A stretch of 64,000 nucleotides of DNA from JAIXWP01 sp965247015. Lineage in GTDB: Bacteria; Bacteroidota; Bacteroidia; Flavobacteriales_D; Sanyastnellaceae. The notes beneath the pieces were generated by a model. That model was not told where the DNA came from. It did not search any database and saw only the letters and a program-made list of their open reading frames with translations. Positions 16,638 to 25,488 of this stretch are shown piece by piece (the first letter of the stretch is position 1; every line of letters starts with the position of its first letter). The stretch is taken from contig CBDFGG010000004.1 of the NCBI GenBank assembly GCA_965247015.1, forward strand, positions 372,001-436,000, read 5' to 3'. Both the position numbers and the translations under genes were made by a program.

Positions 16638-17456
16638 TTAAACCGCCACTTCGTATTCGCGGAGAACATCGTTGAGTGACGTTTTCAAATCTGTACTTTC
16701 TTTGCGCTTTCCGATGATCAGAGCGCAGTTCACTTGATATTCTCCTGCTGGGAACTTCTTTGTATATGCGCCAGGGATCACTACAGAGCGTTCTGGCACT
16801 TCTCCGATATACGTGATTGGTTCTGGGCCGGACACATCGATAATCTTGGTGCTTTTAGTCAATACAACGTTTGCACCGAGGACCGCCTCCTTACGAACAC
16901 GCACACCTTCTACGACGATAGAACGCGACCCGATGAAACATCCATCTTCGATGATGACTGGGGCTGCTTGTAATGGCTCTAAAACGCCGCCAATACCAAC
17001 ACCTCCGCTGAGGTGAACATCTTTGCCGATTTGTGCGCAACTGCCCACAGTAGCCCAAGTATCCACCATGGTACCGCTGCCAACGTAGGCACCAATATTT
17101 ACATAAGAAGGCATCATGATCACCCCTTTCGCTAGAAAAGCGCCGTATCGCGCAATAGCATGAGGAACTACACGAACACCAGCTTCTGCATAATTTCTTT
17201 TCAACTCCATTTTATCATGGAATACAAAAGGCCCTACCTCCATCACTTTCATCTGTTGAATCGGGAAATAGAGCACTACTGCTTTTTTCACCCACTCATT
17301 CACCTGCCAGCCATCGCCTATTGGCTCTGCCACACGCAACTCACCTTTATCAAGCAATTCAATAACTGCTCTTATCGCCTCTGTTGTTGATGCAGATTGT
17401 AAAAGACTTCTATCTTCCCATGCTGCTTCAATTACTGGTTGTAATGTCGATTTCAT
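16638..17456 (-). CDS. dapD: 2,3,4,5-tetrahydropyridine-2,6-dicarboxylate N-succinyltransferase
   Basis: 272 residues from ATG 17456 (MKSTLQPVIEAAWEDR); an in-frame upstream TTG overlaps the promoter. Succinylase step of the meso-diaminopimelate/lysine pathway, giving N-succinyl-2-amino-6-ketopimelate from succinyl-CoA. N-terminal helical domain, then hexapeptide-repeat helix with the family blocks GVRVVPHAIARYGAFL, MMPSYVNIGAYVGSGTMVDT, and GGVGIGGVLEPLQAAPVII, full length for DapD. Product feeds peptidoglycan. It heads a three-gene operon with a -7 box at 17475-17482. Confidence 0.97.
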   Translation of the reverse strand: MKSTLQPVIEAAWEDRSLLQSASTTEAIRAVIELLDKGELRVAEPIGDGWQVNEWVKKAVVLYFPIQQMKVMEVGPFVFHDKMELKRNYAEAGVRVVPHAIARYGAFLAKGVIMMPSYVNIGAYVGSGTMVDTWATVGSCAQIGKDVHLSGGVGIGGVLEPLQAAPVIIEDGCFIGSRSIVVEGVRVRKEAVLGANVVLTKSTKIIDVSGPEPITYIGEVPERSVVIPGAYTKKFPAGEYQVNCALIIGKRKESTDLKTSLNDVLREYEVAV

Positions 17457-17474
17457 TGATTCCACTATTTTGCC

Positions 17475-17482
17475 CAAAAATA
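17475..17482 (-). promoter_or_regulatory. -7 promoter box of the dapD operon
   Basis: TATTTTTG on the minus strand matches TAnnTTTG, 18 bases before the dapD ATG. Together with 17505-17512 it makes this 60-base gap a divergent promoter pair. Confidence 0.5.
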
Positions 17483-17504
17483 AGCCTCTTCGCTATTCTA
17501 GACC

Positions 17505-17512
17505 TAATTTTG
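17505..17512 (+). promoter_or_regulatory. -7 promoter box of ruvX
   Basis: TAATTTTG matches TAnnTTTG; only four bases (TCCC) lie between it and the ruvX ATG at 17517, which predicts a leaderless message. Confidence 0.55.
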
Positions 17513-17516
17513 TCCC

Positions 17517-17933
17517 ATGTCTAAAGTACTCGCCATCGATTATGGTCAAAAAAGAACCGGTATAGCTATCACCGATTCATTGCGTATGATTGCTTCCCCA
17601 CTTGAAACGGTGGATACAATAAAGATTTTTGAGTACTTGGAAAAGATCATTCAAAAAGAGAAAATCGTAGATATAGTAGTCGGAGAAGCTCGTCATCTCG
17701 ATGGAAATGCAAGCGAGATCACTTTACTTCAAGAAAAATTCTGCAAAGAAATCAACAAAAAATTTCCGACTATTGTGATTCATCGAATTGATGAGATGTA
17801 CACTAGCAAACTTGCATCGCAAGCACTAGTGATGGGAGGAATGAAAAAGAAAGATCGTCAGAATAAAGGCAATCTTGACAAAGTCAGCGCCGCTATAATC
17901 CTTCAACAATTTTTAGATCAATCTTCAAGGTAA
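17517..17933 (+). CDS. ruvX: Holliday junction resolvase-like protein RuvX (YqgF)
   Basis: 138 residues, the usual length. RNase H-like fold with the first catalytic aspartate in VLAIDYGQKRTGIAITD (Asp8), the Glu of VVGEARHLDG near residue 59, and an RIDEMYTSKLA block near 102-112. YqgF proteins act in rRNA processing and perhaps in recombination; both roles are known for the family. It converges on bshC and their coding ends overlap by 16 bases. Confidence 0.92.
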   Translation: MSKVLAIDYGQKRTGIAITDSLRMIASPLETVDTIKIFEYLEKIIQKEKIVDIVVGEARHLDGNASEITLLQEKFCKEINKKFPTIVIHRIDEMYTSKLASQALVMGGMKKKDRQNKGNLDKVSAAIILQQFLDQSSR

Positions 17934-19486
17934 ATCACCTTCAACTCTGCCTTGAGAGGATTGAAATTTTGAATCAACTTTTCAATGAAATCTTCCGGGC
18001 ACTTCGCAGCAAATTGGAAGAAATTGTCATGACGCTCTTGAGGCACCCCATCTGGGAATACTTCTGACCATAACTTTTCCAGTTGTTGAATCTTTTGATC
18101 TTCACGTGCTTTGAATGCTTTCGTGATTTTCTTTTCTAAATTTTCAAAAGAATTCAAGATTTTCTTACCCTCTGCTTGTGCTGATCCCGTAAGGGTTTGA
18201 TCTGCTCGTTCGGCCTTTGCTATCACTTGATTAAAAAGCTCTTCTAGGGCCTTCTTCTCATCTTCTAAGTCAAATAATCCAGCGTCTTTAATCCAACCCT
18301 CGATGATGGCATTTTTATCTCCAAAGAGATGAGATACTTCTAGCTGAAGTTTCTGAAGGCGCTTTATAAAACCACTAGTCAGGATTAAAGCACTATCTCT
18401 AAGTACCAATTCTGGAAATGGAATTTCATATAAACTAAAAACGTCTTTCAATTGATGCCAGTAAGCTAATTCACCCGGACCACCGATGTAAACGATGTTT
18501 GGTAATATGCACTCCTGGTAAACGGGACGCAAGACAACATTCGGACTAAACTTTTCAGGCGTATTATTTATTTCTTCTACCAACTTTTCTTGATGGAAAA
18601 CGGTCCCGCCGATTTGATAGTTGTCCTCAAATTTTATACGTTCTCTGGATTGATTTTCGAGATAAAATAAATTTATTTCTCTCGGCATTACTTGTGATTT
18701 GACGCCTAGCTTTTCGAGCTTAGCATTGGCAGTAATTACCTGATCAAAAGACGCGCGATTTAAAATTTCTTTTTTAAGAATTGGTGCGAACGCCGATTTA
18801 AGTGTGTGATCATCTGCATCGATCACCACAATTTCATTTTCTCCGAAAATGCCATATACCAATTGACGCGTGGCCTCGGCTAAGGTCTTTGCATGATAGG
18901 CTTTTTGCAATAAATCATTCCATATAATTTGTTTTTCGCTTTCTCCTAATACAATTTTTACCGCGTCTACAAATCCAGCGATATCGTTGAGTTCAAAGCG
19001 ACCAACAGCACCTTTCTGTTCGGTTTCCCAAACTATTTTTTTATTAAAAAAATAAGCATGATTTATTTCCTCCACATCATGATCTTCTGAAGCCATCCAA
19101 TATACAGGGATGTATTTTTTGGCAGGATCCTTTTCATTCAGTGTTCGCGCTAGCGCGCAGGCAGAAGCTATTTTGTAAATAAAATAGAGGGGACCGGTAG
19201 CCAGACAAAGTTGGTGTCCGGTGGTGACTGTAAATGTGTTTTCATTTAAAAACACATCCAGGCGATTTTGAATCGAAGGATAGTGAGAGTGTTGATTTTT
19301 CAGCGCTTCTACCAGTACGGTTCGTTGATCCTTGTTGAATCGTGAAGTATTGGCTGCGGCCATCATTTTTTCCAATGCAGGTGCGCCATTTGTAAAAGGT
19401 GCAATCGACGGGTCATTGGAAAGATATTTTTGCATCAAGCCTGAGAGGCCGATGGAAGATTTTAGTGGAAAGAAATCGAATTTCAT
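17918..19486 (-). CDS. bshC: Bacillithiol biosynthesis cysteine-adding enzyme
   Basis: 522 residues. Last step of bacillithiol synthesis: adds cysteine to GlcN-malate in the cytoplasm. Recognised by the ordered blocks TGHQLCLATGPLYFIYK (about 88-104), YIPVYWMASEDHDVEEINH (about 124-142), VLRPVYQECILPNIVYIGGP (about 314-333) and an internal coiled-coil segment (about 390-470), all typical of BshC. The protein is the Bacteroidota length. Bacillithiol is the low-molecular-weight thiol of this phylum. bshA and bshB are not in the window. It overlaps ruvX by 16 bases at its 3' end. Confidence 0.95.
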   Translation of the reverse strand: MKFDFFPLKSSIGLSGLMQKYLSNDPSIAPFTNGAPALEKMMAAANTSRFNKDQRTVLVEALKNQHSHYPSIQNRLDVFLNENTFTVTTGHQLCLATGPLYFIYKIASACALARTLNEKDPAKKYIPVYWMASEDHDVEEINHAYFFNKKIVWETEQKGAVGRFELNDIAGFVDAVKIVLGESEKQIIWNDLLQKAYHAKTLAEATRQLVYGIFGENEIVVIDADDHTLKSAFAPILKKEILNRASFDQVITANAKLEKLGVKSQVMPREINLFYLENQSRERIKFEDNYQIGGTVFHQEKLVEEINNTPEKFSPNVVLRPVYQECILPNIVYIGGPGELAYWHQLKDVFSLYEIPFPELVLRDSALILTSGFIKRLQKLQLEVSHLFGDKNAIIEGWIKDAGLFDLEDEKKALEELFNQVIAKAERADQTLTGSAQAEGKKILNSFENLEKKITKAFKAREDQKIQQLEKLWSEVFPDGVPQERHDNFFQFAAKCPEDFIEKLIQNFNPLKAELKVIYLED

Positions 19487-19534
19487 CGCCGCGAAGGTAG
19501 TATGAACCTAGTGAATCGCAGACGGTAAAAGAAG

Positions 19535-20611
19535 TTAACGAATCAATTGAAAAACGCCGGTCTTGTTTTTCTTAACCCAGCCCTTTTCATCATCAAACTC
19601 GCTGTAGGAGATTTCCCAAACATAAGCGCCTGGATTGGCTGGCTTACCTTGGAAAGATCCGTCCCATCCGATATTTTCATCTGTAGTACAGAATACTTTA
19701 TCGCCCCAATGACTGAATACACTTAGCTCCCATTCGTTGATGGTACCGGCTACCGGTATGAATTCATCATTTTTATTATCACCATTTGGTGTGAATGAAT
19801 TAGGCACGTAAAAAGGTTCCGTTGCTTCCACTTCTGGGTTTGAAACGACAGGATTAATTCCATCATTACGTCCAGGTCTGCCAATCGTTGGATCGTAATT
19901 TTCGGGAACTTGCTTTAGGTAAAAATCATCTACAAAATAGTAGGCAAACATGGCATTGTTTCCAGCCTTCTCTTCAATGGTTACATCTGCATCATTTGCA
20001 AATACCCCAAGAGTCATGTATTGAAAAGGCTGATCTGGAGTGAAGTTGTAAACGATGTGTTTCCAATTATTGGTGTAGAAAACAGTATCAATTCTAAAGT
20101 GAGGTAACTGATTGAGAGGGTCGGTTCCTGTTTGTAGAGGCTCTGCTGTACTGAAGTGTACACCCAGATGAGAAACCCCAAGGCCTGAAGTAGCCACGTC
20201 TGTCATCTCTCCACAAGTGATTCGGAAAGCTAGGGTATATTCTTTACCAGGCTCAAGTGGCGCAGTAAAATGAGTCGAAAGGTATTCTCTGAAATTTGTG
20301 CCGTTGGTGCCCGTCGCACAGAAACCCATAATCGCATTACCATCAGCAGCATTCACAATTCCCATTGGGGTTTGAGGAATATCAGCAGATTCGTTTGCAG
20401 CGTAATTATAATAATCGGGAGTAGCATACAAGCTTCCAGCATTTGACCAGCCAATGGCTCTGCTGAATTGCCCTGTATTTGTGGGCAAAGAAGAGTAGAA
20501 TTCAAAACTTTCATTTTGAAGTTGAGCAACCCCTAAAAAAGAGAAGCACAAACTAGAAAGGATGGTTAATGTTATCTTCACTTCTGTACTCGTTTTGGCT
20601 AAGATAAGCAT
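19535..20611 (-). CDS. Secreted protein with T9SS type B sorting domain
   Basis: 358 residues. Signal peptide with hydrophobic core ITLTILSSLCFSFLGVAQ. The middle (about 30-235) has LQNESFEFYSSLPTN and repeated jelly-roll strands ending in YYFVDDFYLKQVPE, the layout of carbohydrate-binding-like galactose-binding folds found before T9SS domains. The C-terminal 90 residues (FYVPNSFTPNGDNKNDEF, VFSHWGDKVF, YVWEISYSEFDDEKG) are the type B sorting domain. Likely surface-attached. It is last in the ECF sigma/membrane protein/outer-membrane protein unit, 32 bases after the previous gene. Confidence 0.85.
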   Translation of the reverse strand: MLILAKTSTEVKITLTILSSLCFSFLGVAQLQNESFEFYSSLPTNTGQFSRAIGWSNAGSLYATPDYYNYAANESADIPQTPMGIVNAADGNAIMGFCATGTNGTNFREYLSTHFTAPLEPGKEYTLAFRITCGEMTDVATSGLGVSHLGVHFSTAEPLQTGTDPLNQLPHFRIDTVFYTNNWKHIVYNFTPDQPFQYMTLGVFANDADVTIEEKAGNNAMFAYYFVDDFYLKQVPENYDPTIGRPGRNDGINPVVSNPEVEATEPFYVPNSFTPNGDNKNDEFIPVAGTINEWELSVFSHWGDKVFCTTDENIGWDGSFQGKPANPGAYVWEISYSEFDDEKGWVKKNKTGVFQLIR

Positions 20612-20643
20612 AAGACGCGAAAGAACGCCTTAAGGTTGTCTAC

Positions 20644-21630
20644 TTATTTATAAGTAGTTGGATTATTCCATTCCAGGAAGTGAGTGATGGCAAAACCAGC
20701 ATACAATGAAGAGATTTGGCGGCTGTAAGCGCCTTCTGTATATAGTTTTTTAGGCAATCCGAAATAACCTAATTGAAATGCCGCGGCGTAGGTCTCAGCG
20801 AAATGGTATTGTCCTCCGACCTCAGCATTCATGAAAACGATTGTCTTTGGAATCAGAGAAGACTCCAATTCAAGCTTTCTCCAATCACCATTATCTCCCA
20901 CGAAATAGGCTCGTGAAGCTTTATTTGCTGAGCCTTTGCTGATGCGAGGTGCTACTCCGAGGTCGATATAGACGCTCCATCCATTCTTTTTTCGAACAGG
21001 ATAAAAACGAAATGCACCTGATACGTCTAATGTGGTGTAGGTTATCGACTCAAGTGAAACATCAATTTTGGAGAAACGCTCTTCGAACCCAGGATCGATA
21101 AAGACCACATATCGTTGCCATAGTTCGCCCGAGCGATTTTCAAAATTTGTCCTCAGATTTGGTGCTACTAGTTGTGATTCGTCGATTACTTGATATTTCC
21201 ATTTCATTTGACTAAAACCCGCGCCAAGTCGAATTCCGAACTGGTCATTGAAGTCGAGTCCCAATTGAACTCCAACAGTTGGGCTGACACTCATCGGTTC
21301 TTGAAAGCCCAAGAAAGACGATAGGTATTGAAGTGAGTCGGGAATGAATGAATAAGGAGCGAAGCTTGCCAAACCACCGGCTTGTACGCTCCAAAACCCT
21401 TTCACCGGGCCGATTGGAATGCGAACATCCTTTTGACCTTTTTTCTCAAGTGAGTCGAGATTCGTTCGAACTTCATTCTGTTCAATTTCGATTACTTCTC
21501 CGTCTATGATAATCGTATCAGATGGACAAGTAAAATTGGCGAGAACTGGCGCAGATATAAAAACAAAAAGCAGCACAGTAAAAACCGCGCTGCCTTTTAT
21601 CTTTGGTTTCACACCTGAACTAGTTCTCAT
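20644..21630 (-). CDS. Outer-membrane beta-barrel-like protein
   Basis: 328 residues. Long signal region with core AVFTVLLFVFISAPVLA, then alternating aromatic strands such as VGVQLGLDFNDQFGIRLGAG and AYAAAFQLGYFGLPKKLYT, as in OmpW/OmpA-type porin folds. No OmpA peptidoglycan domain. Two cysteines are absent from the mature barrel. The neighbouring ECF sigma factor and one-helix membrane protein suggest that it is regulated by, or senses for, that pair; this is inference from order only. Confidence 0.65.
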   Translation of the reverse strand: MRTSSGVKPKIKGSAVFTVLLFVFISAPVLANFTCPSDTIIIDGEVIEIEQNEVRTNLDSLEKKGQKDVRIPIGPVKGFWSVQAGGLASFAPYSFIPDSLQYLSSFLGFQEPMSVSPTVGVQLGLDFNDQFGIRLGAGFSQMKWKYQVIDESQLVAPNLRTNFENRSGELWQRYVVFIDPGFEERFSKIDVSLESITYTTLDVSGAFRFYPVRKKNGWSVYIDLGVAPRISKGSANKASRAYFVGDNGDWRKLELESSLIPKTIVFMNAEVGGQYHFAETYAAAFQLGYFGLPKKLYTEGAYSRQISSLYAGFAITHFLEWNNPTTYK

Positions 21631-21668
21631 CCCGTTTCGAATTTCGTCGGGCTAATATAGGTGGTCTC

Positions 21669-22241
21669 TTAATTTCTTGCTTTATAAACGTTGACCTTCA
21701 GTTTCTTCTTAGGCTTTGCGTCTAAGACTTCTGGTGCTGTTTCTTCCTGAGTTGGATTTACTTGCTCTGTAATTTCAGGCAAGTCGCTACTATTCGCACT
21801 TGCTGAAACATTCGTTTCAACTACCGCAGGAGTTGTTTGATTATGTGTGGCTTCATTCGCATTATTAACGCGATTAGCTGTTTTAGCAGAAGCACAAGCA
21901 GCACTTGTAGAAGAGCATGCCACTGTGTGGTTGCTTTCGCATGCAACTGGCAAGGTTGCATTTACTGCCTCTAAAACTGGGGCTTCTATTGGATTAGACG
22001 AACCTCTTTTTGCTTGAATACTATCAGTAGTCAATGAAGAAGTTGTGCTGTATGCGATACCTGTGCTTATCCCTAACAACATCACCAAGTACCAAACATT
22101 CCATTTAGTTGCGTTCCAAGTTGTAAACTTCGCCCAGCCGTACTTTCTGCGCATTCCGGCATATACATGCGCCGGAACCTCTGGCGAGTAGCCAGATAAT
22201 TCAGATTGTACTTTTTGGAAAAACTTTTCCTCGCTCATCAT
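21669..22241 (-). CDS. One-helix membrane protein, probable anti-sigma partner
   Basis: 190 residues. N-terminal cytoplasmic part of about 44 residues (SEEKFFQKVQSELSGYSPEV), one transmembrane helix VWYLVMLLGISTGIAYS at about 48-64, and a low-complexity periplasmic tail rich in Ala, Thr, Asn and Ser ending in a Lys-rich patch. The ATG overlaps the stop of the ECF sigma gene (ATGATGA), so translation is coupled. Position and topology are those of anti-sigma factors, but no known anti-sigma domain is visible. Six cysteines in the tail (AC/VAC/AACAS) are unusual. Confidence 0.6.
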   Translation of the reverse strand: MMSEEKFFQKVQSELSGYSPEVPAHVYAGMRRKYGWAKFTTWNATKWNVWYLVMLLGISTGIAYSTTSSLTTDSIQAKRGSSNPIEAPVLEAVNATLPVACESNHTVACSSTSAACASAKTANRVNNANEATHNQTTPAVVETNVSASANSSDLPEITEQVNPTQEETAPEVLDAKPKKKLKVNVYKARN

Positions 22242-22789
22242 GCTTGCAATTTTATTTTACTAATCTCTGCTAGTTCTTTCTGTAAATATGTCTTTGCTCT
22301 AGATAGTTGCGACTTCGATGTATTCACATCCACTCCCAACATATCTGCAATTTCTTTGTGCATAAAACCTTCAATTACATAAAGGTTAAATACTGTTTTA
22401 TAACCTACAGGTAGCTTGTTAATGCAACCCATCAATTCTTCTTTTGTGTACTCTAGATCTTCGTATTGAACGGGATCATTTCGGTGCTGCACCACATCAT
22501 CAATGTCTTCTTGAAACGCGTGTTTCAGATTCTTTCGATAATAAGTAATGCTTGTATTTACCGCTATTCTTCGCAACCAGCCTTCAAAACTTCCGTCATG
22601 ATGGTAAGTATGAATATTGGTGTAAATCTTTACAAACACCTCTTGTAACACATCTTCGGCTTCCATTTTATTTTTGGCATACCGAAGGCAGATCCCGTAA
22701 AGTAAGGAAGCATATTTCTTGAACAGCTTGTCCTGAAAGCGTTTTTCGCCCCGAACACAACCTTCAATTATGTCCTTCATTTCGTCCAT
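22238..22789 (-). CDS. ECF-family RNA polymerase sigma factor
   Basis: 183 residues. Region 2 at about 18-85 with YASLLYGICLRYAKNKMEAE, DVLQEVFVKIYTNI and GWLRRIAVNTSITYYRK; region 4 at about 120-175 with INKLPVGYKTVFNLYVIEG and the helix-turn-helix MHKEIADMLGVDVNTSKSQL. First gene of a four-gene minus-strand unit: sigma, one-helix membrane protein, beta-barrel protein, T9SS protein. The start is 36 bases after the DUF5916 stop. Target genes are unknown, but the unit itself is a likely one. Confidence 0.9.
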   Translation of the reverse strand: MDEMKDIIEGCVRGEKRFQDKLFKKYASLLYGICLRYAKNKMEAEDVLQEVFVKIYTNIHTYHHDGSFEGWLRRIAVNTSITYYRKNLKHAFQEDIDDVVQHRNDPVQYEDLEYTKEELMGCINKLPVGYKTVFNLYVIEGFMHKEIADMLGVDVNTSKSQLSRAKTYLQKELAEISKIKLQA

Positions 22790-22825
22790 CTGTTTATAAA
22801 ACTCGTATTTGTTGAAAAGGGTTGC

Positions 22826-25324
22826 TTAGGCCCTATTTTTTTTTGACATCAGGCTTCTATAGTCCAAGAAATAAAGGACTTTAATACTGATATTATTGTG
22901 TTGCGGTTGAGCAAACGTGTAGTCTACCCCATCTACAAGCCTACTTGGAATGGGCTTTCCGCGGTCGTATTGAGAAACGTCATTTTTCCAAACAATACTC
23001 AATTCGCTCCCAGGCACGAAAATCCATCGGTAGAACATATCAATAGTAAAGCTAGCAAAGCTTTGATCTGCCGCACTGTACTCTTGATTGATACCACTAT
23101 CGTCCACAAAACCCGCAAAGCCTGAAGGGATAATCTCCCCATTTTCTGCCAGGTCATAGAACTCTTTATACTTTGTAAAGCCCCAGTAATATCGCACTCT
23201 ACAATTTAAGGTCATGAATGGATTAAATGCATAATTGGCACTTAATGAAGTAGCGTGAGTGGTTACATCCCTCCTTCCAAAAACAGGTTGGAACAAATCA
23301 TCTTGAGTTGCATAACCCACATCATTGGTGTGTTTCTCATAATCATAGTTATATACCAACATCAAATGATCGCTTACTCTCCAACGAGGAGAAACATTCC
23401 AACTCAGAACCACACGTTCCTTGTTTTCATAATCACGAATACCGCCCCCCACATCCAAGGCCACCACCTTGCGATAATCCGTGCTGATCCAACCATTGGT
23501 GCCCACATAACTGAATGTTCTAAAATAGCGACCAGCAGTTCGAGGCTCAAAATAATCATATCCTCGGATAGGACTTGAATTCACATTGAGATAGTAGGTC
23601 GTAAAACTTCTTGTGTTGACGAAGGTGTTTGACTCCAAATAAATATCAGTAAAGACGCCTGGATTGTAGAGTCTATTATAATTCATAGAAAGACTCGTGT
23701 TCATATTATTGATTCGCCAAAAGGGCTTGAACACACGATACTGCGCCCACACGTAATTTTCAATAGAATTATTTGCAAAAAGAAATCCGAGATCTCGAGG
23801 GTCGTAGGTATCTGATTCGACTGCTGTACCAGCAGAGAAGCGCCAGTTCCCATTGATTTTATTTAAATCGAATCTTGCGGAATAGCCATCATCATTGGCG
23901 TTATCATTTTTATAAATCCCACCCGTTTTTCTATTGTACGCTCCACCCCCTGTTATACTGAATCGATTTTGTTTGTCCCTCAAGTCAAATTCTGTCCCCG
24001 TTACGTTAGCATCATAAGCCTCACCAATTCGCAGAACATTGGTATTGATAAGCGATATATAACTGTTGTTTTTCAGATTTTGATCGAGAACAATTACACT
24101 ATAATTACTGACAGGATTGATCTCGACACTCCGCTCTGCGTCACTCGTTGTGGAGCCAATAACTGCTACGGCTCTCTCGGTAACCGCATTAAATACACCA
24201 ATACCTAGCCCCTTTGCATTTCGGCCGCTCACCTTTGAAGCATTCAACAATTGTAAAGTTTGGGGCCCTTCCTTCAGGTATTCTCCTGGACCAATGTTGA
24301 CATTTCGATATGCATCATCTCTCAAGTATCCAACTCTGCGGGTGTAGAAAAGTCCTCCTTTGGAGAATAGTTCTGTACCTTCAATAAAGAACTGACGGTT
24401 GTCTTGAAACTGTACTTCAAATGGTGTGAGGTTTAGTACACGTTGATCACTGATTACTTGGCCAAAGTCAGGAACTAGTGTCGCATCTAGTGTAAAAGCG
24501 TCATTTAATCCAATCTTTACGTCTAAGCCCGCATTCCACGCAGTTTGACGAAGCGTGGTATTTTCTGTAGTTTCTAAAAGATCTTCGTAATAAGAGGCAT
24601 AGGGAAAAAGGAAAATACGCTTTGGTGGCTTAATATTTTTAATACCTGTGAGCGTTCCCATCTGAGTTAAGTAACCAGGCACCTCGGGATCAACACCGCG
24701 CCAGAAGCCGTGTTCGCGAAAGCGACGAACTTCTCTCACAAAGTTAATATCCCAAACTTGCTCTGGTTTATCGGGAAAACGAATCGCTGCAAATGGAATT
24801 TTAAACTCCGCTATCCAGCCATTAGCAACGACTTTAGCTCTGCAGTCCCACACGCCATTCCAAGAAACATCTTCTCCGAATGTGCCGGATTCACGTGCGT
24901 CCCATTGCTCGCCAGTTGGTGTCGTCGCAAACGTCAATCCGTTGATGCCATCTCGATAACAGGCAAAAGTCACAGCCACATAATCGCTATTTCCATCGGA
25001 ATCACGCCCTGACAATTGCTGCAAAATGCTATCCGGTGCGCTATCATAATTCATGAAGGCGATGTACATCGCTTCATCATCGTATACAATTTGTACTTCC
25101 GTTTCTTGAGACATTCCGGTACCTGGATCAGGCTTGTCTTCTACGAATCCACGCGCCTTCGGCGCGTTCATCCAGCAAACATCATCCAATGAACCATCAA
25201 TTTTTGGAGCCAAATCACAGCGCACTGCTTCTAATGATTTGCTTTCATATTGCCCATTCGTTACGAGCGAACAAATCATAGCAATACAAGACACAAAGAA
25301 AGAAACGAGGCTTTTGTGGTACAT
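22826..25324 (-). CDS. DUF5916 protein with carbohydrate-binding family 9-like domain
   Basis: 832 residues. Signal peptide with core SFFVSCIAMICSLVTNGQ. Residues about 32-225 form a CBM9-like domain: APKIDGSLDDVCWMNAPKA, VQIVYDDEAMYIAFMNYDS and IPFAAIRFPDKPEQVWDINF are its typical blocks. The rest (about 230-832), with long aromatic strands such as VALDVGGGIRDYENKERVVL and the end ISIKVLYFLDYRSLMS, is the DUF5916 region, probably an outer-membrane barrel. The family is common in Bacteroidota; its substrate is not known. It is divergent from the TonB-dependent receptor gene, from which 164 bases separate it. Confidence 0.85.
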   Translation of the reverse strand: MYHKSLVSFFVSCIAMICSLVTNGQYESKSLEAVRCDLAPKIDGSLDDVCWMNAPKARGFVEDKPDPGTGMSQETEVQIVYDDEAMYIAFMNYDSAPDSILQQLSGRDSDGNSDYVAVTFACYRDGINGLTFATTPTGEQWDARESGTFGEDVSWNGVWDCRAKVVANGWIAEFKIPFAAIRFPDKPEQVWDINFVREVRRFREHGFWRGVDPEVPGYLTQMGTLTGIKNIKPPKRIFLFPYASYYEDLLETTENTTLRQTAWNAGLDVKIGLNDAFTLDATLVPDFGQVISDQRVLNLTPFEVQFQDNRQFFIEGTELFSKGGLFYTRRVGYLRDDAYRNVNIGPGEYLKEGPQTLQLLNASKVSGRNAKGLGIGVFNAVTERAVAVIGSTTSDAERSVEINPVSNYSVIVLDQNLKNNSYISLINTNVLRIGEAYDANVTGTEFDLRDKQNRFSITGGGAYNRKTGGIYKNDNANDDGYSARFDLNKINGNWRFSAGTAVESDTYDPRDLGFLFANNSIENYVWAQYRVFKPFWRINNMNTSLSMNYNRLYNPGVFTDIYLESNTFVNTRSFTTYYLNVNSSPIRGYDYFEPRTAGRYFRTFSYVGTNGWISTDYRKVVALDVGGGIRDYENKERVVLSWNVSPRWRVSDHLMLVYNYDYEKHTNDVGYATQDDLFQPVFGRRDVTTHATSLSANYAFNPFMTLNCRVRYYWGFTKYKEFYDLAENGEIIPSGFAGFVDDSGINQEYSAADQSFASFTIDMFYRWIFVPGSELSIVWKNDVSQYDRGKPIPSRLVDGVDYTFAQPQHNNISIKVLYFLDYRSLMSKKNRA

Positions 25325-25437
25325 AGGTTCGGTAGTTTCGCGAAAGTATTGCGAAGGATGGCTCTAAAACAAGTCAACTGGTTAATTTCTGTTAAGCCTT
25401 ATATGAGCGGCAGTAGATGATGATTTACGGAAAACAT

Positions 25438-25472
25438 AACACGTCGAATCGTGTTTTCCCTTCGTACTTTTG
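25438..25472 (+). promoter_or_regulatory. Inverted repeat and -7 box upstream of the TonB-dependent receptor
   Basis: AACACG-N6-CGTGTT at 25438-25455 is a perfect 6-bp inverted repeat. Nine bases later is TACTTTTG (25465-25472), an exact TAnnTTTG match, 16 bases before the ATG at 25489. The repeat covers the expected -33 position, so it could be an operator. The rest of the 164-base gap shows nothing clear. Confidence 0.4.
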
Positions 25473-25488
25473 ACCCGTAAACCAAAAA

